A stretch of 64,000 nt of DNA, taken from the NCBI RefSeq assembly GCF_000801105.2, contig NC_079518.1:11726106-11790105 (forward strand), read 5' to 3'. Positions within the stretch are counted from its first letter, which is position 1; each line of letters opens with the position of its first letter. A program made the translations under genes and the position numbers. The notes under the pieces are model-generated. The model made no database searches and had not been told where the DNA came from. It worked only from the letters and a program-made list of their open reading frames with translations. This document shows, in pieces, positions 21,095 to 32,386 of the stretch. This stretch comes from Raphanus sativus (lineage: Eukaryota > Streptophyta > Magnoliopsida > Brassicales > Brassicaceae).

Positions 21095-21238
21095 GGTTTA
21101 ATGTGTCTTGGGCCTAAAACTGTTTAGCTTTCTTGCATATAAAGTCATACATAAACACAGGGAAAAGCGGAACGGAAGTATATAGGGTTTGGTTCATCTT
21201 AAGCTCAGCGATTCAATCTAGGGTTTATAAAATCAGCC
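21095..21238 (+). promoter_or_regulatory. Promoter/leader of F-box pseudogene 3
   Basis: TTGGGCC near 21110, then a TATA box in GCATATAAAG (about 21136-21145). Telo-box-like TAGGGTTT words follow in the leader at about 21183 and 21222. It is very similar to the promoters of copies 1 and 2. Confidence 0.55.
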
Positions 21239-22419
21239 ATGGAAAATTTGGAGCATCAGTTCTTGGAGGGTCTAATCTCAACCCCATCCAGACATGAAAC
21301 ACAAGCATCAAACTCGGTAAGAGAATACTCATCAGACCCAATCCCTGTCGATCTACTTATCGAGATATTCTCTCGAGTCCCTTTAAAGTCTATAGCTAGG
21401 TTTCGCTGCGCATCAAAATTCTTGGCATTCATACTTCGTCGTCATGATTTCATGAGTTGTTTCTGACAAAGTCTTTGACTCGTCCGCGGCTCCTTTTCAT
21501 TGCAAAAACTAAGGGCAAGTTGTTGTTCTACTCTTCACCTCAGCCTCAAAATCCAGACGACAATTCTTCTCTTGTTGCCACTTCTTATCACCCTACGTTT
21601 GTTCCCGATTATCAGCCAACTCATATATGTAAACCGGTATGTGGATTGGTCTTGCTTCAGGGAAGTGGAAGAAGAAAAGGGCCGCTGATTTGTAACCCTG
21701 CCAAGGGAAAAGTCCGAAACTTACCCAAAGTGCCTAGAAAAGGAATAAACACTCCCCAGGGAATATACTTAGGTTACGATCCAATCGCCAAACAGTTCAA
21801 AGTGTTGTGTTTGAGTATGAACAACTCACTCTATAGTAGTCCCAATACTCACTGGATTTTGACATTGGAGTCTGGAGAGTGTTCGTGGAGAAGGCTCCAA
21901 CCCGAATTCGATTTTACGGAAAATAGTGGTGGAGCAGATATTGGTGATATTAATATATGCATAAATGGTATTTTGTATTTCAAGGGTTGGTTGGAAGGGT
22001 CTTTTGTGATAGTTTGGTTTGATGTTAGATCAGAGAAGTTCGGTTTTATTAACAAAGGTAAGCCTACTTATGATTATGCTAGTCCTTCAACTTTGTTCAA
22101 CTACAAAGATAAACTAGGTATACATTGTCAGGTTGAATATGACCTTGTGTTGTGGGTACTAGAAGATGCTGCGAATCATAAATGGTCCAAGTATAGCTAT
22201 GAATTGTCTCCTTTGGGGTACGCGATGGCTACAGAACTGATGTTTGTTGGAATGACTAGTACAGGTGAAATCGTCTACTCATGGAACTCTTCTGTTTGGT
22301 TCTACAACATAAAGAGGGACACTGTTAAAAGAATCTCTATCGAGGGACTGGAAGGGCTTGAGCATCCTACATTTATCAACACATTTGTAGACTATGTGGA
22401 GAACATGAAGTTTTTATAA
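21239..22419 (+). pseudogene. F-box gene, tandem copy 3, broken by a one-base deletion
   Basis: The first frame runs 21239-21466 (ATG, leader and F-box, PVDLLIEIFSRVPLKSIARF) and stops after ...RRHDFMSCF. The rest of the protein (FLTKSLTRPRLLF through the FBA region to VDYVENMKFL) is intact in another frame up to 22419. Compared with copy 2, one C is missing in GATTTCA(C)TGAGTTG at about 21452. Everything else, including the promoter, is preserved, so the lesion is recent, or a sequencing or assembly error. As it stands the product would be a 75-aa F-box-only peptide. Confidence 0.88.
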
Positions 22420-22891
22420 CTGTGTTCAAAAGGCTTTCCATATATTATTTACTTTGTGACTATTTTGGATATCAACTCTTGTGATATATTGTTCCTTTTA
22501 GGCTTTGTTTGGATTAAAACTTTATAATAGTTTTTGCTACAAATTGAGCATTGAAAACATACTGTTCTGTTTTTCTGTCTAATCTTCTCCTCTTCATCTT
22601 CTCACACACGTTAGGCATTGTTGTTGTCGAATACCGTTGATAGTAGATCAATTCCTTATGTTCAAGCTAACTTACACAATCTTCTAGTGATTCATTTAAA
22701 ATGGGAGCACAGCAAATCTTATTAGACAGACAAACTCTGAGAGTATTATAAGATAATAAGCATCAGATCACAAGCACCAGCATAACCAGATCAGCTAAAA
22801 CAAAGTAATGGTCGTAAATCGTAATAATGCTACAGACAGACTTAAACCAAATCATACAAAATCAAAAAATCAGAATACAAATGTCGTCTCT
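22420..22891. other. Tail-to-tail spacer between F-box copy 3 and EMC3
   Basis: The 3' UTRs of the F-box copy (plus) and EMC3 (minus) converge here. The spacer is the parent of the flank duplicated behind F-box copies 1 and 2, with the same GCATCAGATCACAAGCACC landmark. Confidence 0.7.
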
Positions 22892-24345
22892 CTACTGCAC
22901 GAGTTTTCTCAAAACAGACTCTGCGCGGTGCTCGAATCCGGGTAAAGCCCATTCATGTTGAATAATGTCGAGACCATCTTTCTCAGCGCCCAAGCTCTGT
23001 TGGCCAATTTTGCAAATACAAGACAGTACAATCAGGACTTGGACCAATGCTAGAAAGAAACAATGTTGGATGATGATGATTCAAGAAAGACAAGAAGGTG
23101 CTTGTGATAGAGATAATACCTTTGATGCATCAAAACCAAATCCACCACCCATTTGCATCATTCGTTGTGTATCATCAATAGCTGCATAAGAAAGATGATA
23201 TAACTTGCAATGAGTAAAAGAGTTCTGTGAGGAGAAATGGTTAGGTGAAGACTAACCATTTTCATCTCCAAGAATGAGACTAAATAAGCCTCTTAGTCCG
23301 AACAAGTTCAAGAAGTACCTAAGACATGGAAAGAAGAAGAGGTCATGAAACAAGAGAATATTAAAAAACATAAGAGTGTCATCCTCTATGTAACTAGATA
23401 GATACCATGAGCGGCTGCTGACATAGCTAACATCAACAGTGCTCAAGTCAATCCCGTTCTGTAGCATAGACCTGAACCTCTGAGTCAGTGGAAATGGTAT
23501 TTTGGCTGTTAAGATAAGATTAGGTAAGTTTCAGATACTGTCGAGTCTGTAAAAGCTAAAAGGAAGGAGGGAGAAATATGTAAAAAGGGGGAAACAAACC
23601 TGCAACAAACCCAGAGAAGAAGAAGTTGACCCATGCATAAGTGAGTGTCTGGCATATACAGTAGAGTTCATCAGTTTTCCTATAACACGAAGAATGATAA
23701 AATAAAAAAAAATTGAACATTACCTGTGGTATAATCATAGAGAGATTTTTCTTCATCATATCCATGGCCATGTTGGGATCAGAAAACATCTGAGCTTGTG
23801 GGTTTTGTGCTTGGTCCTTGGGCACATGTAGCAATCCATTTTCCTGCACCAATGAAGCAAAATACTTAAACTTGAGAGAGAGCACAGAAGCTATACCGCT
23901 TAAAGCCTTTCTAATTCTATAGTCAAAGCTGGTGCAAATCAAGTCGTAGTAAAGACTGCTATTGTCAGGAGACTATACCCCCCAATCTCAGAAAGTTGCA
24001 AACTTTAACAATCAATCAAACCTACCTCGTTGCTGAAGTAGAATCTCCGAGCTCGGAAGGACTTGGGCGGGATGAAATTGGCGCCGGCCTTCAGATTCCG
24101 AGCCCTGATTACAACTTGCCTGAAATACACCAAACCCCCAATCAGATGATTCTGATAAACAGATCTGTTTGTAGAAGAAAGATGATGACTCACCCTTCTT
24201 TGACGATCTTCGCGTCGGGAGTGGGAGACGAACGCATGAGCTTGGAGACGAAGTAGCGGAGAACACCGATTAGAACCATCACTACGGAGAGAGGGATCAG
24301 AACCCAGTCTCTGATCGCCGTGTCTAGTACCAGATCTTCCGCCAT
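22892..24345 (-). CDS. EMC3: ER membrane protein complex subunit 3 (EMC3), eight exons
   Basis: Exons on the minus strand: 24345-24194, 24119-24026, 23843-23724, 23648-23600, 23505-23406, 23318-23257, 23181-23120 and 22996-22892. All have GT/AG borders and together give 247 aa, the usual EMC3 length. The protein starts [20 protein letters not shown] with a first membrane span. It has [18 protein letters not shown], the second/third-span region [14 protein letters not shown], and [23 protein letters not shown]3 is the Oxa1-superfamily core of the EMC insertase, which places tail-anchored and multipass proteins in the ER. It is convergent with F-box copy 3. Its last exon has been copied to 19763 and 17076. 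Confidence 0.93.
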
Positions 24346-25421
24346 TTGATAATTCTCTCAAGAGTTTTCGATCGGAGAATCGAGGATTCCAACGACAAGA
24401 AAAAACTGATTTAACCAAATTGGATCTGATAACCGAATTAAACCGAACTGTGTCTTTAACCACCACTCCGTTTTTTTTTATAAAGCTCACCAACCGTACC
24501 AGACCGCCACAAATCGTCCATATCACCAGAGCTAACCGGGATATTTTCCCTTACCAAGTAGGATGACGTAACTGTTGTTGTGACGACGGTTTACTTGTAA
24601 GGCGTACAATGAACTGAGAAGCCCCACACATCCAATTTTATCGTATATACACATAAGTAATGCATGAGTTTAGAACCAGTCTTTCACATAGAGCCGCCTC
24701 TAAGACTAGTGAGTGAGCCTGGCAATTCAATATTAATCTTTCATATCATGTAAAGTTTCATAAGATAGTAGTCACCGTGGCATTCAATTTTTCAAACAAA
24801 ATCCGCCATTGCACTAATCCTCTGTAAAACCCTTAATTTACCCCCTAGCGTTTTTAACACTGATGGCGTTTTTATGTGGTTTATATCCTCTTCTGTTACA
24901 GATAACTATGGCGTTTGCAATGAAATTGGCTGAGAAGATAACCATTTACTCTAGGCCAGCAGAAAACATAATAATTAATAAGCAGAAGCAAATACTCTAC
25001 TGCTTCCTAATGAACACACAAACAAATAAAATAACTTTTTCTATTTACTTTTTTCTTCCTAAAACATTCATTGCTAAATAGCGTTGAATACAAACCATCT
25101 ACACCATTTGCCACTTAAATAGTTACACAATTACACTAGAGTTTTCAGTACTAGAAACATCACCATATATACTGTATCAACCTAACCATATTGATACACA
25201 ACAAAGGAAGATGAAAATAGCATTAAAGTTAAAAGTGAAAAGGTACTTTTCTTCCCTATCAGAGTTCTACATCCAAGAGTCATGAGTAGGTCCACCTAGA
25301 TACACCTGCAAGAGGATTGTGATACAGATATCAATAGCTGGTATATAAATATCATAATCTGTGAGATCAAGCTTCACTTACACTAGTAGTTCCTAGTCAA
25401 TTAAGTCAGAACCAGAATATA
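24346..25421. other. Spacer: EMC3 promoter and SWIB gene 3' flank
   Basis: About 1.1 kb. The EMC3 5' region (24346-24540) is followed by AT-rich DNA. A 72-codon plus-strand frame at 24863-25081 shows no domain, and I do not support it as a gene. The right part is the SWIB gene 3' UTR. Confidence 0.5.
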
Positions 25422-26959
25422 TCAAGACCGCTTGTACATTTGGCGCCTCAGCATCTCATTTACCCCCACAGCTGAAATGCTCTCACACCCAAGAAGCTCG
25501 CGGAGCTTCTCATCACACTGAATAGCCATTGGATTTACCGGGTCCTGTAAACATATTGAAAAGCAGAATCAACTATGCATAGTTTTCTTGTGTATGACCA
25601 TTCAAAAAGGATTATCTTATTGAGCTTTTGTTTGGCAGTAAGAAGGGAAACTTTGTGAAGAAACAAAGGAGGAACCAGAGACTTTCAACACTAACCTCTA
25701 GATTGTTGAGTTTTATATATTCCCACACACGGCGAATAATCTCTTCCTCAGTCATCTCCGTCTCACCAGTGCCAAAGAACTTAGCAAGTGGCTCAGATAA
25801 TGCAACAGTTGAGGAGGTTGAACTAACAGGCTCTGTGGTCTCAGTCTCAGCCTTAGTCTCCACCTCAGCTTTTGCCCGTTTCGCTTGACCAGAGTCCTCT
25901 GCTTACAAACAGTCAGTAACTTGAATTAACCAAAGACATTCGAAAAAAAAAAGAACTTGTAATGAAAGCATTACTTGATGGATCAAGGGGGAGAATATGC
26001 TTAGAAAGCAACTTATTCATCTTAAACATATCAGTACAATCAGTCTCGAAAACCACACGCAAAGCATCATCACAGATGATCTTCCGCTTGTTACTCGGGT
26101 CTTGGAGGCTGTTCTTCCTTATGTACGCCCACAACTGCCTCACAATCTGACAAACCAAAAGCCAAAAACATTAACAACAAACCCCAAATGGCTTTAAATA
26201 CACCATTGTCATAATCGTGAATGAGCATATAACCTCAGTTCTGGGAAGGGCAGGTTCACCAACAACGACTTGAAGCTCCGGAGAAACTCTACAGACTTTG
26301 TTAAGTCCTCCAGGACCACCCTTTCTTTTAGTTCCAGTTGGTGCACTGCTATAGAGACAAACCCAAGTCATAAAGCTAATAACTTTACATCAAATAAACA
26401 AACTTGACTTAAAGATTTAAACTTTCCTAAAAAGGAAACCTCCAGTTACTGCAATTGGAAAGATTACGAACATTAAGCATCAAATTAACGAAACCGAACC
26501 CTAATAGTCCCAAAGATCGAACCTTTCTTTTGGGGATTGACTAACAGAGGTGGTTCCTTGTGGAAGTAGCAAAGAGGGTCCTTGTTGCTGACGCTGCCGC
26601 GGCGGCATGTAAGGAGGATACGGCTGCTGGAAATTGAGGTCATAAGAGTGGTAAGGAGAAGGGTGGAGAGAGAAATGGGGAGGAGGAGGGTGAAGTGCGA
26701 AATGCCCTTTCGCCGGAGCATTGACGCCGAAATGCAGTTGCTGAGGAGATAGCGAGGGTGGAGGTTGTGCGGTTGATAAGGAAGCTGGTGGGAGGAGGAG
26801 ATTGATTTGGTCTCTGATGAAATTGGTTTTGTCGGAGAGGTCTAACCCTAGCTTAGCCTCGAGGTGGTGAACGACAGTGGATAAGGATGTGAGAGAGGTG
26901 GGGTCGGATTGTCGGAGCAAAGTCTCGACTCCTTTCGCTAGATCTTGGTCAGACACCAT
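25422..26959 (-). CDS. Double SWIB/MDM2-domain protein with N-terminal DEK-C-type domain
   Basis: Exons: 26959-26523, 26348-26234, 26146-25975, 25898-25696 and 25544-25422, giving 349 aa with consistent phases. The ATG at 26959 (MVSDQDLAKGVETLL) is chosen over the upstream in-frame TTG. Residues 1-60 resemble the DEK C-terminal domain. A Pro/Gln/His-rich linker and a basic TKRKGGPGG stretch follow. SWIB domain 1 is at about 163-235 (VRQLWAYIRKNSLQDP.NKRKIICDD), then an acidic Glu/Thr/Ser linker, and SWIB domain 2 at about 277-349 (IRRVWEYIKLNNLEDP, then IQCDEKLRELL). Such BAF60b/UAF30-like proteins are nuclear and linked to chromatin or RNA polymerase I transcription. The specific role is unknown. 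Confidence 0.9.
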
Positions 26960-27614
26960 TGACGGTGGAGACAATTCACGGCTTTTATCATTTACTTAAA
27001 AAAAAATGTTTCTCTGTCTTATCCGCTCTCTCTCTATAGTTACCCTTGTCTCTTTCTCTCTCTTCTTCGTTGTCTCTGTTTTATCTCTCTCTGTATAACT
27101 CGATGAATGACGAATATGCCCTTCATGGTTGCTTAAATAAAATAAAAACAATTTTGTTCGACGTAGTTCGATTGATTTGTTGTGTTCACCCAACTCACGA
27201 AATCATCACATCAGAGATGATGCCAAGATCCTGTATGTGGAACCCTAGTGACGACTGACAAGTTCGGTGGTCTGCTCTATGTCTTGCATTGTTCGCCTCT
27301 ACAAGAAGGATCTTGGTGGCTTCTTTGAAAACGGTTTGAGCTTCCCGACATAAAAACACATGTAGACCAACACACAAGAGCGAAGGAAGATTAAAAATCT
27401 ATAGTACAAGTTAAGAAGAAGAAGCATGTGGTGATATTGACTGACGCAAATTAAAAATCAATTCTTCATAAAATCATCACCGTCCCCAATAACTAAGACA
27501 ATAAAAGAAAAATCTAGACTGTAAGTTTCTCACTTCCCAAAAAATAAAACGAAATGTTCCGACAAAAAAACTATATATCTCTATATATAATCTTCTTCTT
27601 CTACGCTCTTCCTC
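26960..27614. other. Spacer between SWIB and ceramidase genes
   Basis: The left third is the SWIB gene leader, a CT-rich stretch at 27005-27095. The right end is the ceramidase 3' UTR. No gene supported. Confidence 0.5.
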
Positions 27615-28465
27615 TCATTGTGTCTTCGGCTTCTCAATCTTGACATAAGGAAGAACTCCAAAAAAGTACTTCACCTTCGGACTCCACCCACGTTGCTGAG
27701 CTCGACAGAACATCAAAAACGTGTTCGCGCAGTACGAGTTAAAACCCATAAACACATGCCACAGAGCATGCCCCTGAGGATTCACAGGCCACCGAGACAC
27801 CCTCTCGCAGAAAACACGGTCGCAGAACCAGCAAACGCTTCCCACCAGTACCGTCGCAACGTACCATTTCGCGATCCTCTTGGCCGCATCGTCCTCCGTG
27901 TGAATGTAGTACTTGTACATCCTAGGGATGCACAGGAGGCAGAGCACCACGTAGTGGACCTTGAAACCGATCCCGAACCTGACGTAAGCGTGGACCACAG
28001 CGAAAGCAGCACCGTAGAGGAAGAGAAAAGTAGGCATGGTGCTTCTGTAATGCCAGTCTGGTGAGTAGAGGATGTACATGTAAAGAAGTATCTCCCACAC
28101 CATTGGCGTCTCATCACTCTGTTGTAGCCTGGTTTGGACACATAACTATAATCAGGATAAGGTAACGCACGTGTGAAAAAAGAGAAGGGTGATAATATAT
28201 AAATAACTTACACGTGCTGTAAAGTGGCGTGGTAGAGCATGCTGCCGATGATAAGGATCATGTTGGAGATGTGAAGGATGGTGAACCTCTTCTCGAAACG
28301 TTGTCTTAAGGCGTTGACGAGACCGATGAGAGCCAATAGGATGCCAGGGAAGTTGGAGATGGTGTTGTGGAACTCAGCGATGTAAGATGAGTAGGCGTAG
28401 TTCTTCTCACAACACTGTGTAGTAGAAGTGACGGGACCCCAAAAGCTCGATATCCCCTCTGCCAT
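27615..28465 (-). CDS. Alkaline (phyto)ceramidase, AtCES1/ACER-type
   Basis: Two exons, 28465-28212 and 28128-27615, GT/AG borders, 255 aa, the same length as I recall for Arabidopsis AtCES1. It begins MAEGISSFWGPVTSTTQCCE and has about seven hydrophobic spans, as in the ceramidase/CREST superfamily. Conserved catalytic and zinc residues are visible: Ser75 and His79 in SMLYHATL, Asp90 in QSDETPMVWE, and His205/His209 in GHALWHVF. The enzyme hydrolyses ceramide or phytoceramide to a sphingoid base and fatty acid in ER/Golgi membranes. In plants the homologue is tied to sphingolipid balance, turgor and stress. Residue roles are taken from the family. Confidence 0.93.
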
Positions 28466-29887
28466 TTTTCTATCCTCCCTCCTCCTCTCAGTAATTAATG
28501 AATTTTAACTCCTTCAGACACTAACATGATTCATTACAAAATAAAAAAGAAGCTTTTGAATCATTCATAGATTAAAGGTAAGACATTTACTTGCAGAGAG
28601 GTGCAACATACCTTAAATAATAAGTATTAGAACTAACTAATGATTAAAACATGAAACAAGACACGCTAATGGTGACAGACAGTTAGGATTTCAAAAACTA
28701 TTCCTCTCATGAGATAACCACCATCACTCAGAGAAGTCGTTGACTGAAATCGGAATCTAGACACTCAAATCTAGTAGAACAAATCAGATAGGAAAACTCC
28801 TCGTCGATTCCAGAATCTGACAGGAGACAAAAAAAAAAAAAAAAAAAACAGAAGCCATGTGAAACGAAATACAAACCGTTTTCTCGCCAACGCGGAAAGA
28901 AATCTATCTATCGGAGGAATCAGATTGAACAAATCTTCGTATGACCGACCTTTTCGCTATCTCTTCTCCCCGATCGATCGTTACTCTCTTCCTTTAAGGA
29001 GCATTGTCGTCTTTTGCTTCCGGGATTTTGGATTTAATTTTTAAGATTATTTTGGCACACGTCGACATGTGATGATGTGGTGAAGGTGATAAACTAATCA
29101 TTACTCATTTTTATTGTATTTATTTATGGGTGGGTCCCTTTTCTTTCAACGTGTTTTAGAAAATTACTATGGACATAATCTAAAGATTCTAGTTCCTACG
29201 GCCTACAGATTTAGGCATTTCACTTAGCATTTGTTTCTTTTTTACACTTGGTAATCACCGATAGTGTGTAGTCAATTACATATAACATGTGTCATACTGC
29301 TGAACAACTACACAGGTAATGACTTCACGACAAAGTTTTCAGCAAAATAATTAGAGACATCTTTGATAGATTCTCTAGAATAGACAACTCCAATGTAACA
29401 CTTCATTCTGTAGTACTCTAGAACTTTCAACAAATTTTACATTTAATAATCTGCAAAGAAAATAATTGTTTTGGACTCAAACTTGAAATATGAATGCAAA
29501 AGCTTTTAAACTTTTAGAGTATTTGCTACAGTGTTTCGCAAATACTTGTTACTTTCTTATTTATTAAATTTAGGCATTCCACTAAATTTTTAGTTGTTCT
29601 AACACTGGAAAGAAATTAAAGTTAAAAAAAAACATTGAAAAAGATTTATTAAGTAAGCGTTCGTTTCTTAACAAAATTGAATGGGTAGTAAAAGTGAAGT
29701 GGGATTGAAAATGATCCTTAACTAAATGTAAGTGTCTCTATCTCTACTTGGAAGTTGAAAATCTTTGATATTAAGGTCTTATGTTTTTATTTGTTTTGAT
29801 GTCACCTTGATTTGCTTGAGACAAGGCTTCAGTAAGTTATAGAGTTTTTTCTTTGTGTTGTTCGAATCAGGAATACCTACAATCTAA
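28466..29887. other. Ceramidase upstream region and spacer
   Basis: 1.4 kb without a supported gene. Includes an A-run at about 28831-28849 in the likely leader/5' UTR region of the ceramidase gene, and AT-rich DNA up to the Harbinger target site (TAA, 29885-29887). Confidence 0.5.
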
Positions 29888-30000
29888 GAGCACCTTTATC
29901 GCCGGTTATTATGGCATTTCTTATGCAATTAAAGGCCAAAAATAAATGAAAAATGCTTATAGACGAGTGAAACGTTTGTTAAATAAGAAGTGTTTTATGT

Positions 30001-31264
30001 CGTTCCTTAAAGGCACGTGTCGCTCCCTTGTACGACGCACACTTCTCTCCTTCTCTCCTTCTCTCCTTCTCTCCTTCTCTCCTTCTCTTCGTCTCCTTTC
30101 TCGACATCTCTCTCTCGAAGGCGAGTAGACCCAACTCTGTCTCTGTGTTACCGATCTCTCCACTCTTTATCTCCATCTCTCCTTCTCTCCTTCTCTCATT
30201 CTCTTCGTCGATCTTCTCACCATCTCTCTCTCTCGACGGCGTCACCGACATAGGATTTGCCGATCTCTCCGCCGATCTCTCCAACGATTTGCTTTCTCAG
30301 TCCACGACGAGATCACCGCCGAGCTCTCCGCCGATTGTCTACCTCAGTCGACGCCGATCTCTCCGCCCTTTGCAACCGACTCCTCAGTCCATCGATCTCT
30401 CCGCCGAATCGAAAACAAAAAAACAGGTATGCCTTTGTCTATAGATTAGTGTTCTGTCCTGATTAGTTTTGTTTATGGAATATATAAAAATGTTAATTAA
30501 GGTTTTCGATTGACAAATTGACTGGTTAAGGATAGGATTGTAACTTAGGGTTTGCGATTGACAATTTGTCTAAAGATTAGTGTTCTGGTTATTAGAATTG
30601 TTTTCTTGATTGTAACTTGATTGTATGCTTGTGATGAGTATTTGATTGTATGGTTGTGAGTATTCGATGCCTATATCTTCCATTGATGAGTATGTCTTCC
30701 ATTAGTAAGTACTATTGTTTAGGTAACTTGAACAAATTACGGTAGATTTCATTAGCAAGTAATGATGTATTTAACTCTAGGTTGAAGGTTTCAAACATTG
30801 TAACCATTAATGGTGTATTTAACTCTAGGTTGAAGGTTTCAAACATTGATGACTATGTCTTGTCGCTGCTATAGCAAAAAGAAACCATTAATGATGTAAC
30901 CATATTCTGAAAAGAAATTTATTAGTGTGAAATGAGTTGAGTTTGTTTTCAACCAACTCGCTTACAGTTTGAAGTTTGTTTGTGAAATGTGTAATAGCTT
31001 TGATGGTTTGTGTACTGTGAATTGAGTTTAGTTTAGTTTGTTCTCAACCAAATTTGAATCTGTATTACAAGTTAATTTTCGCATAGCTTTGATGGATGTG
31101 TAATAAGTTGTGATTAGACTGTGGTGGTTTATGGTTGTAACTTATTACTAGTTCTAATTTTCACCTATTTAACCCCAACCCTCCTTCATTGTATCATATA
31201 TTCCATCATCTTCTTTCTCTCTTCCTTCATTGTATCATATATTCCATCATCTTCTGTCTCTCTT
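30001..31264 (+). other. Harbinger leader with CT-rich repeat and possible 5' UTR intron
   Basis: A run of CTCCTTCT-type units (about 30045-30090, again 30165-30200) is followed by TCTCCGCCGATCT repeats to about 30400. At 30424 a good donor (CAG/GTATGCC) follows, then 800 bp of T-rich, intron-like DNA before the ORF1 start. Open frames here are low-complexity Leu/Ser/Pro translations and are not supported as genes. Confidence 0.5.
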
Positions 31265-32152
31265 ATGGATCAACCGCTTCCATATAGCCAGTCCTCTAGC
31301 TATATGAGCCTTCTGCACAGTCAGAATGACAGTGTTCTCCATTCGAACTTTCCTTTTGAGAGTTCTCCTTCTCCTATCAACATGGGAACAAACGAAATCC
31401 CTTCTTTCAGTACCCTACAGTCTGATGCTCCAACTCCACCCGAAGTGAGACCAAAGAGGCGTAGGATAAGGCAGCAATGGACCCCAGCCGATGATGAGGT
31501 CCTGATAAGTGCGTGGCTAAACACTTCTAAAGATCCCATTGTAGGAACTGATCAAAGGGGTTTGACGTTCTGGCAACGCGTTGGAGAGTACTACTCCTCA
31601 AGTCCGCATGCTAGGGCTACTGGTGACAAGAGAGGGCATCTGAACTGTAAACAAAGGTGGCACAAAATCAATGAACTGACCAACAAATTTGTTGGCGCCT
31701 ATGCAGCTGCAGAGAGACAACAAAGCAGTGGTCAGAGTGAGAGTGATGTGCTGAAGGTCGCTCATGAAATCTACCACAAGGAAATGAACCTTAAGTTCAA
31801 CCTTGAGCACGCTTGGTGCATTCTAAGGTATGAACAGAAATGGCAAACACTCAACACTCCTCAAAGCAGTGGCAGTGCAAAGAAGAAATCCTATCCAGAA
31901 GTTTCAAGCCCCAATGGTGAGGAAGAAGAGATACGGCCTGAAGGTATCAAGGCTGCTAAAGCAAGAAGGGCTAATGGTGGGAAAGGAAAGGCTGCTGTTC
32001 AATATGACCGCATTTGGGAGATCAAGAAGGAGGATTTTGCACAGAAGGAGCTACTGTCAAAGCTAGCAATTCTCGACACTCTGCTTGCTAAAAAAGAACC
32101 CCTAACTGAGGCTGAAGAAGCAGTCAAGAATAAGCTACTCCTCCTTATTTGA
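31265..32152 (+). CDS. Harbinger ORF1: trihelix/Myb-SANT-like DNA-binding protein
   Basis: 295 aa from the ATG at 31265 (MDQPLPYSQSSSYMSLL). An upstream in-frame start at 31121 would add 48 hydrophobic residues and is less likely. A basic stretch PKRRRIRQ (about 63-70) precedes a SANT/trihelix domain (WTPADDEVLISAWLNTSKDP, then FWQRVGEYY, GHLNCKQRWHKINELTNKFV). A Lys-rich linker and a C-terminal helix with LLAKKEPLTEAEEAVKNKL follow. PIF/Harbinger transposons carry such a Myb-like partner, which binds element ends and brings the transposase into the nucleus. Brassica databases often mislabel this type as glutathione S-transferase T3-like. Confidence 0.85.
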   Translation: MDQPLPYSQSSSYMSLLHSQNDSVLHSNFPFESSPSPINMGTNEIPSFSTLQSDAPTPPEVRPKRRRIRQQWTPADDEVLISAWLNTSKDPIVGTDQRGLTFWQRVGEYYSSSPHARATGDKRGHLNCKQRWHKINELTNKFVGAYAAAERQQSSGQSESDVLKVAHEIYHKEMNLKFNLEHAWCILRYEQKWQTLNTPQSSGSAKKKSYPEVSSPNGEEEEIRPEGIKAAKARRANGGKGKAAVQYDRIWEIKKEDFAQKELLSKLAILDTLLAKKEPLTEAEEAVKNKLLLLI

Positions 32153-32386
32153 AAATGTTGTCTGTTTAGGTTGAAGGTTTCAATGTGTTGTCTGTTTGTT
32201 TGCTTCTGTTTTTAATGCTTTCTACTTTATCAATGTAGTTCCTTTGCATCTGTTGCTTTGCTTTTGTTTCTCTGTTATAAATGTTATCAGCTTCAATGTA
32301 TAAATAAATGTTTTCTTTTGGTTCATCTGTTGCTCTGCTTCATCTGTTGCTTTGGTTCTGTTTGTTTTTTACAGGTTAGGGCAGCA

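Noticed and set aside
23996..24526. Plus- and minus-strand ORFs of 84-173 aa over the EMC3 5' region
   Set aside because: They run across EMC3 exons and introns in wrong frames, or through introns. The spliced EMC3 model explains the coding signal.
26501..26974. SWIB gene start at 26974
   Set aside because: That codon is TTG. The first ATG in frame is at 26959 and gives the expected MVSDQDL start.
30017..30466. Ser/Leu/Pro-rich open frames in both strands
   Set aside because: Low-complexity products of the CTCCTT repeat in the Harbinger leader.
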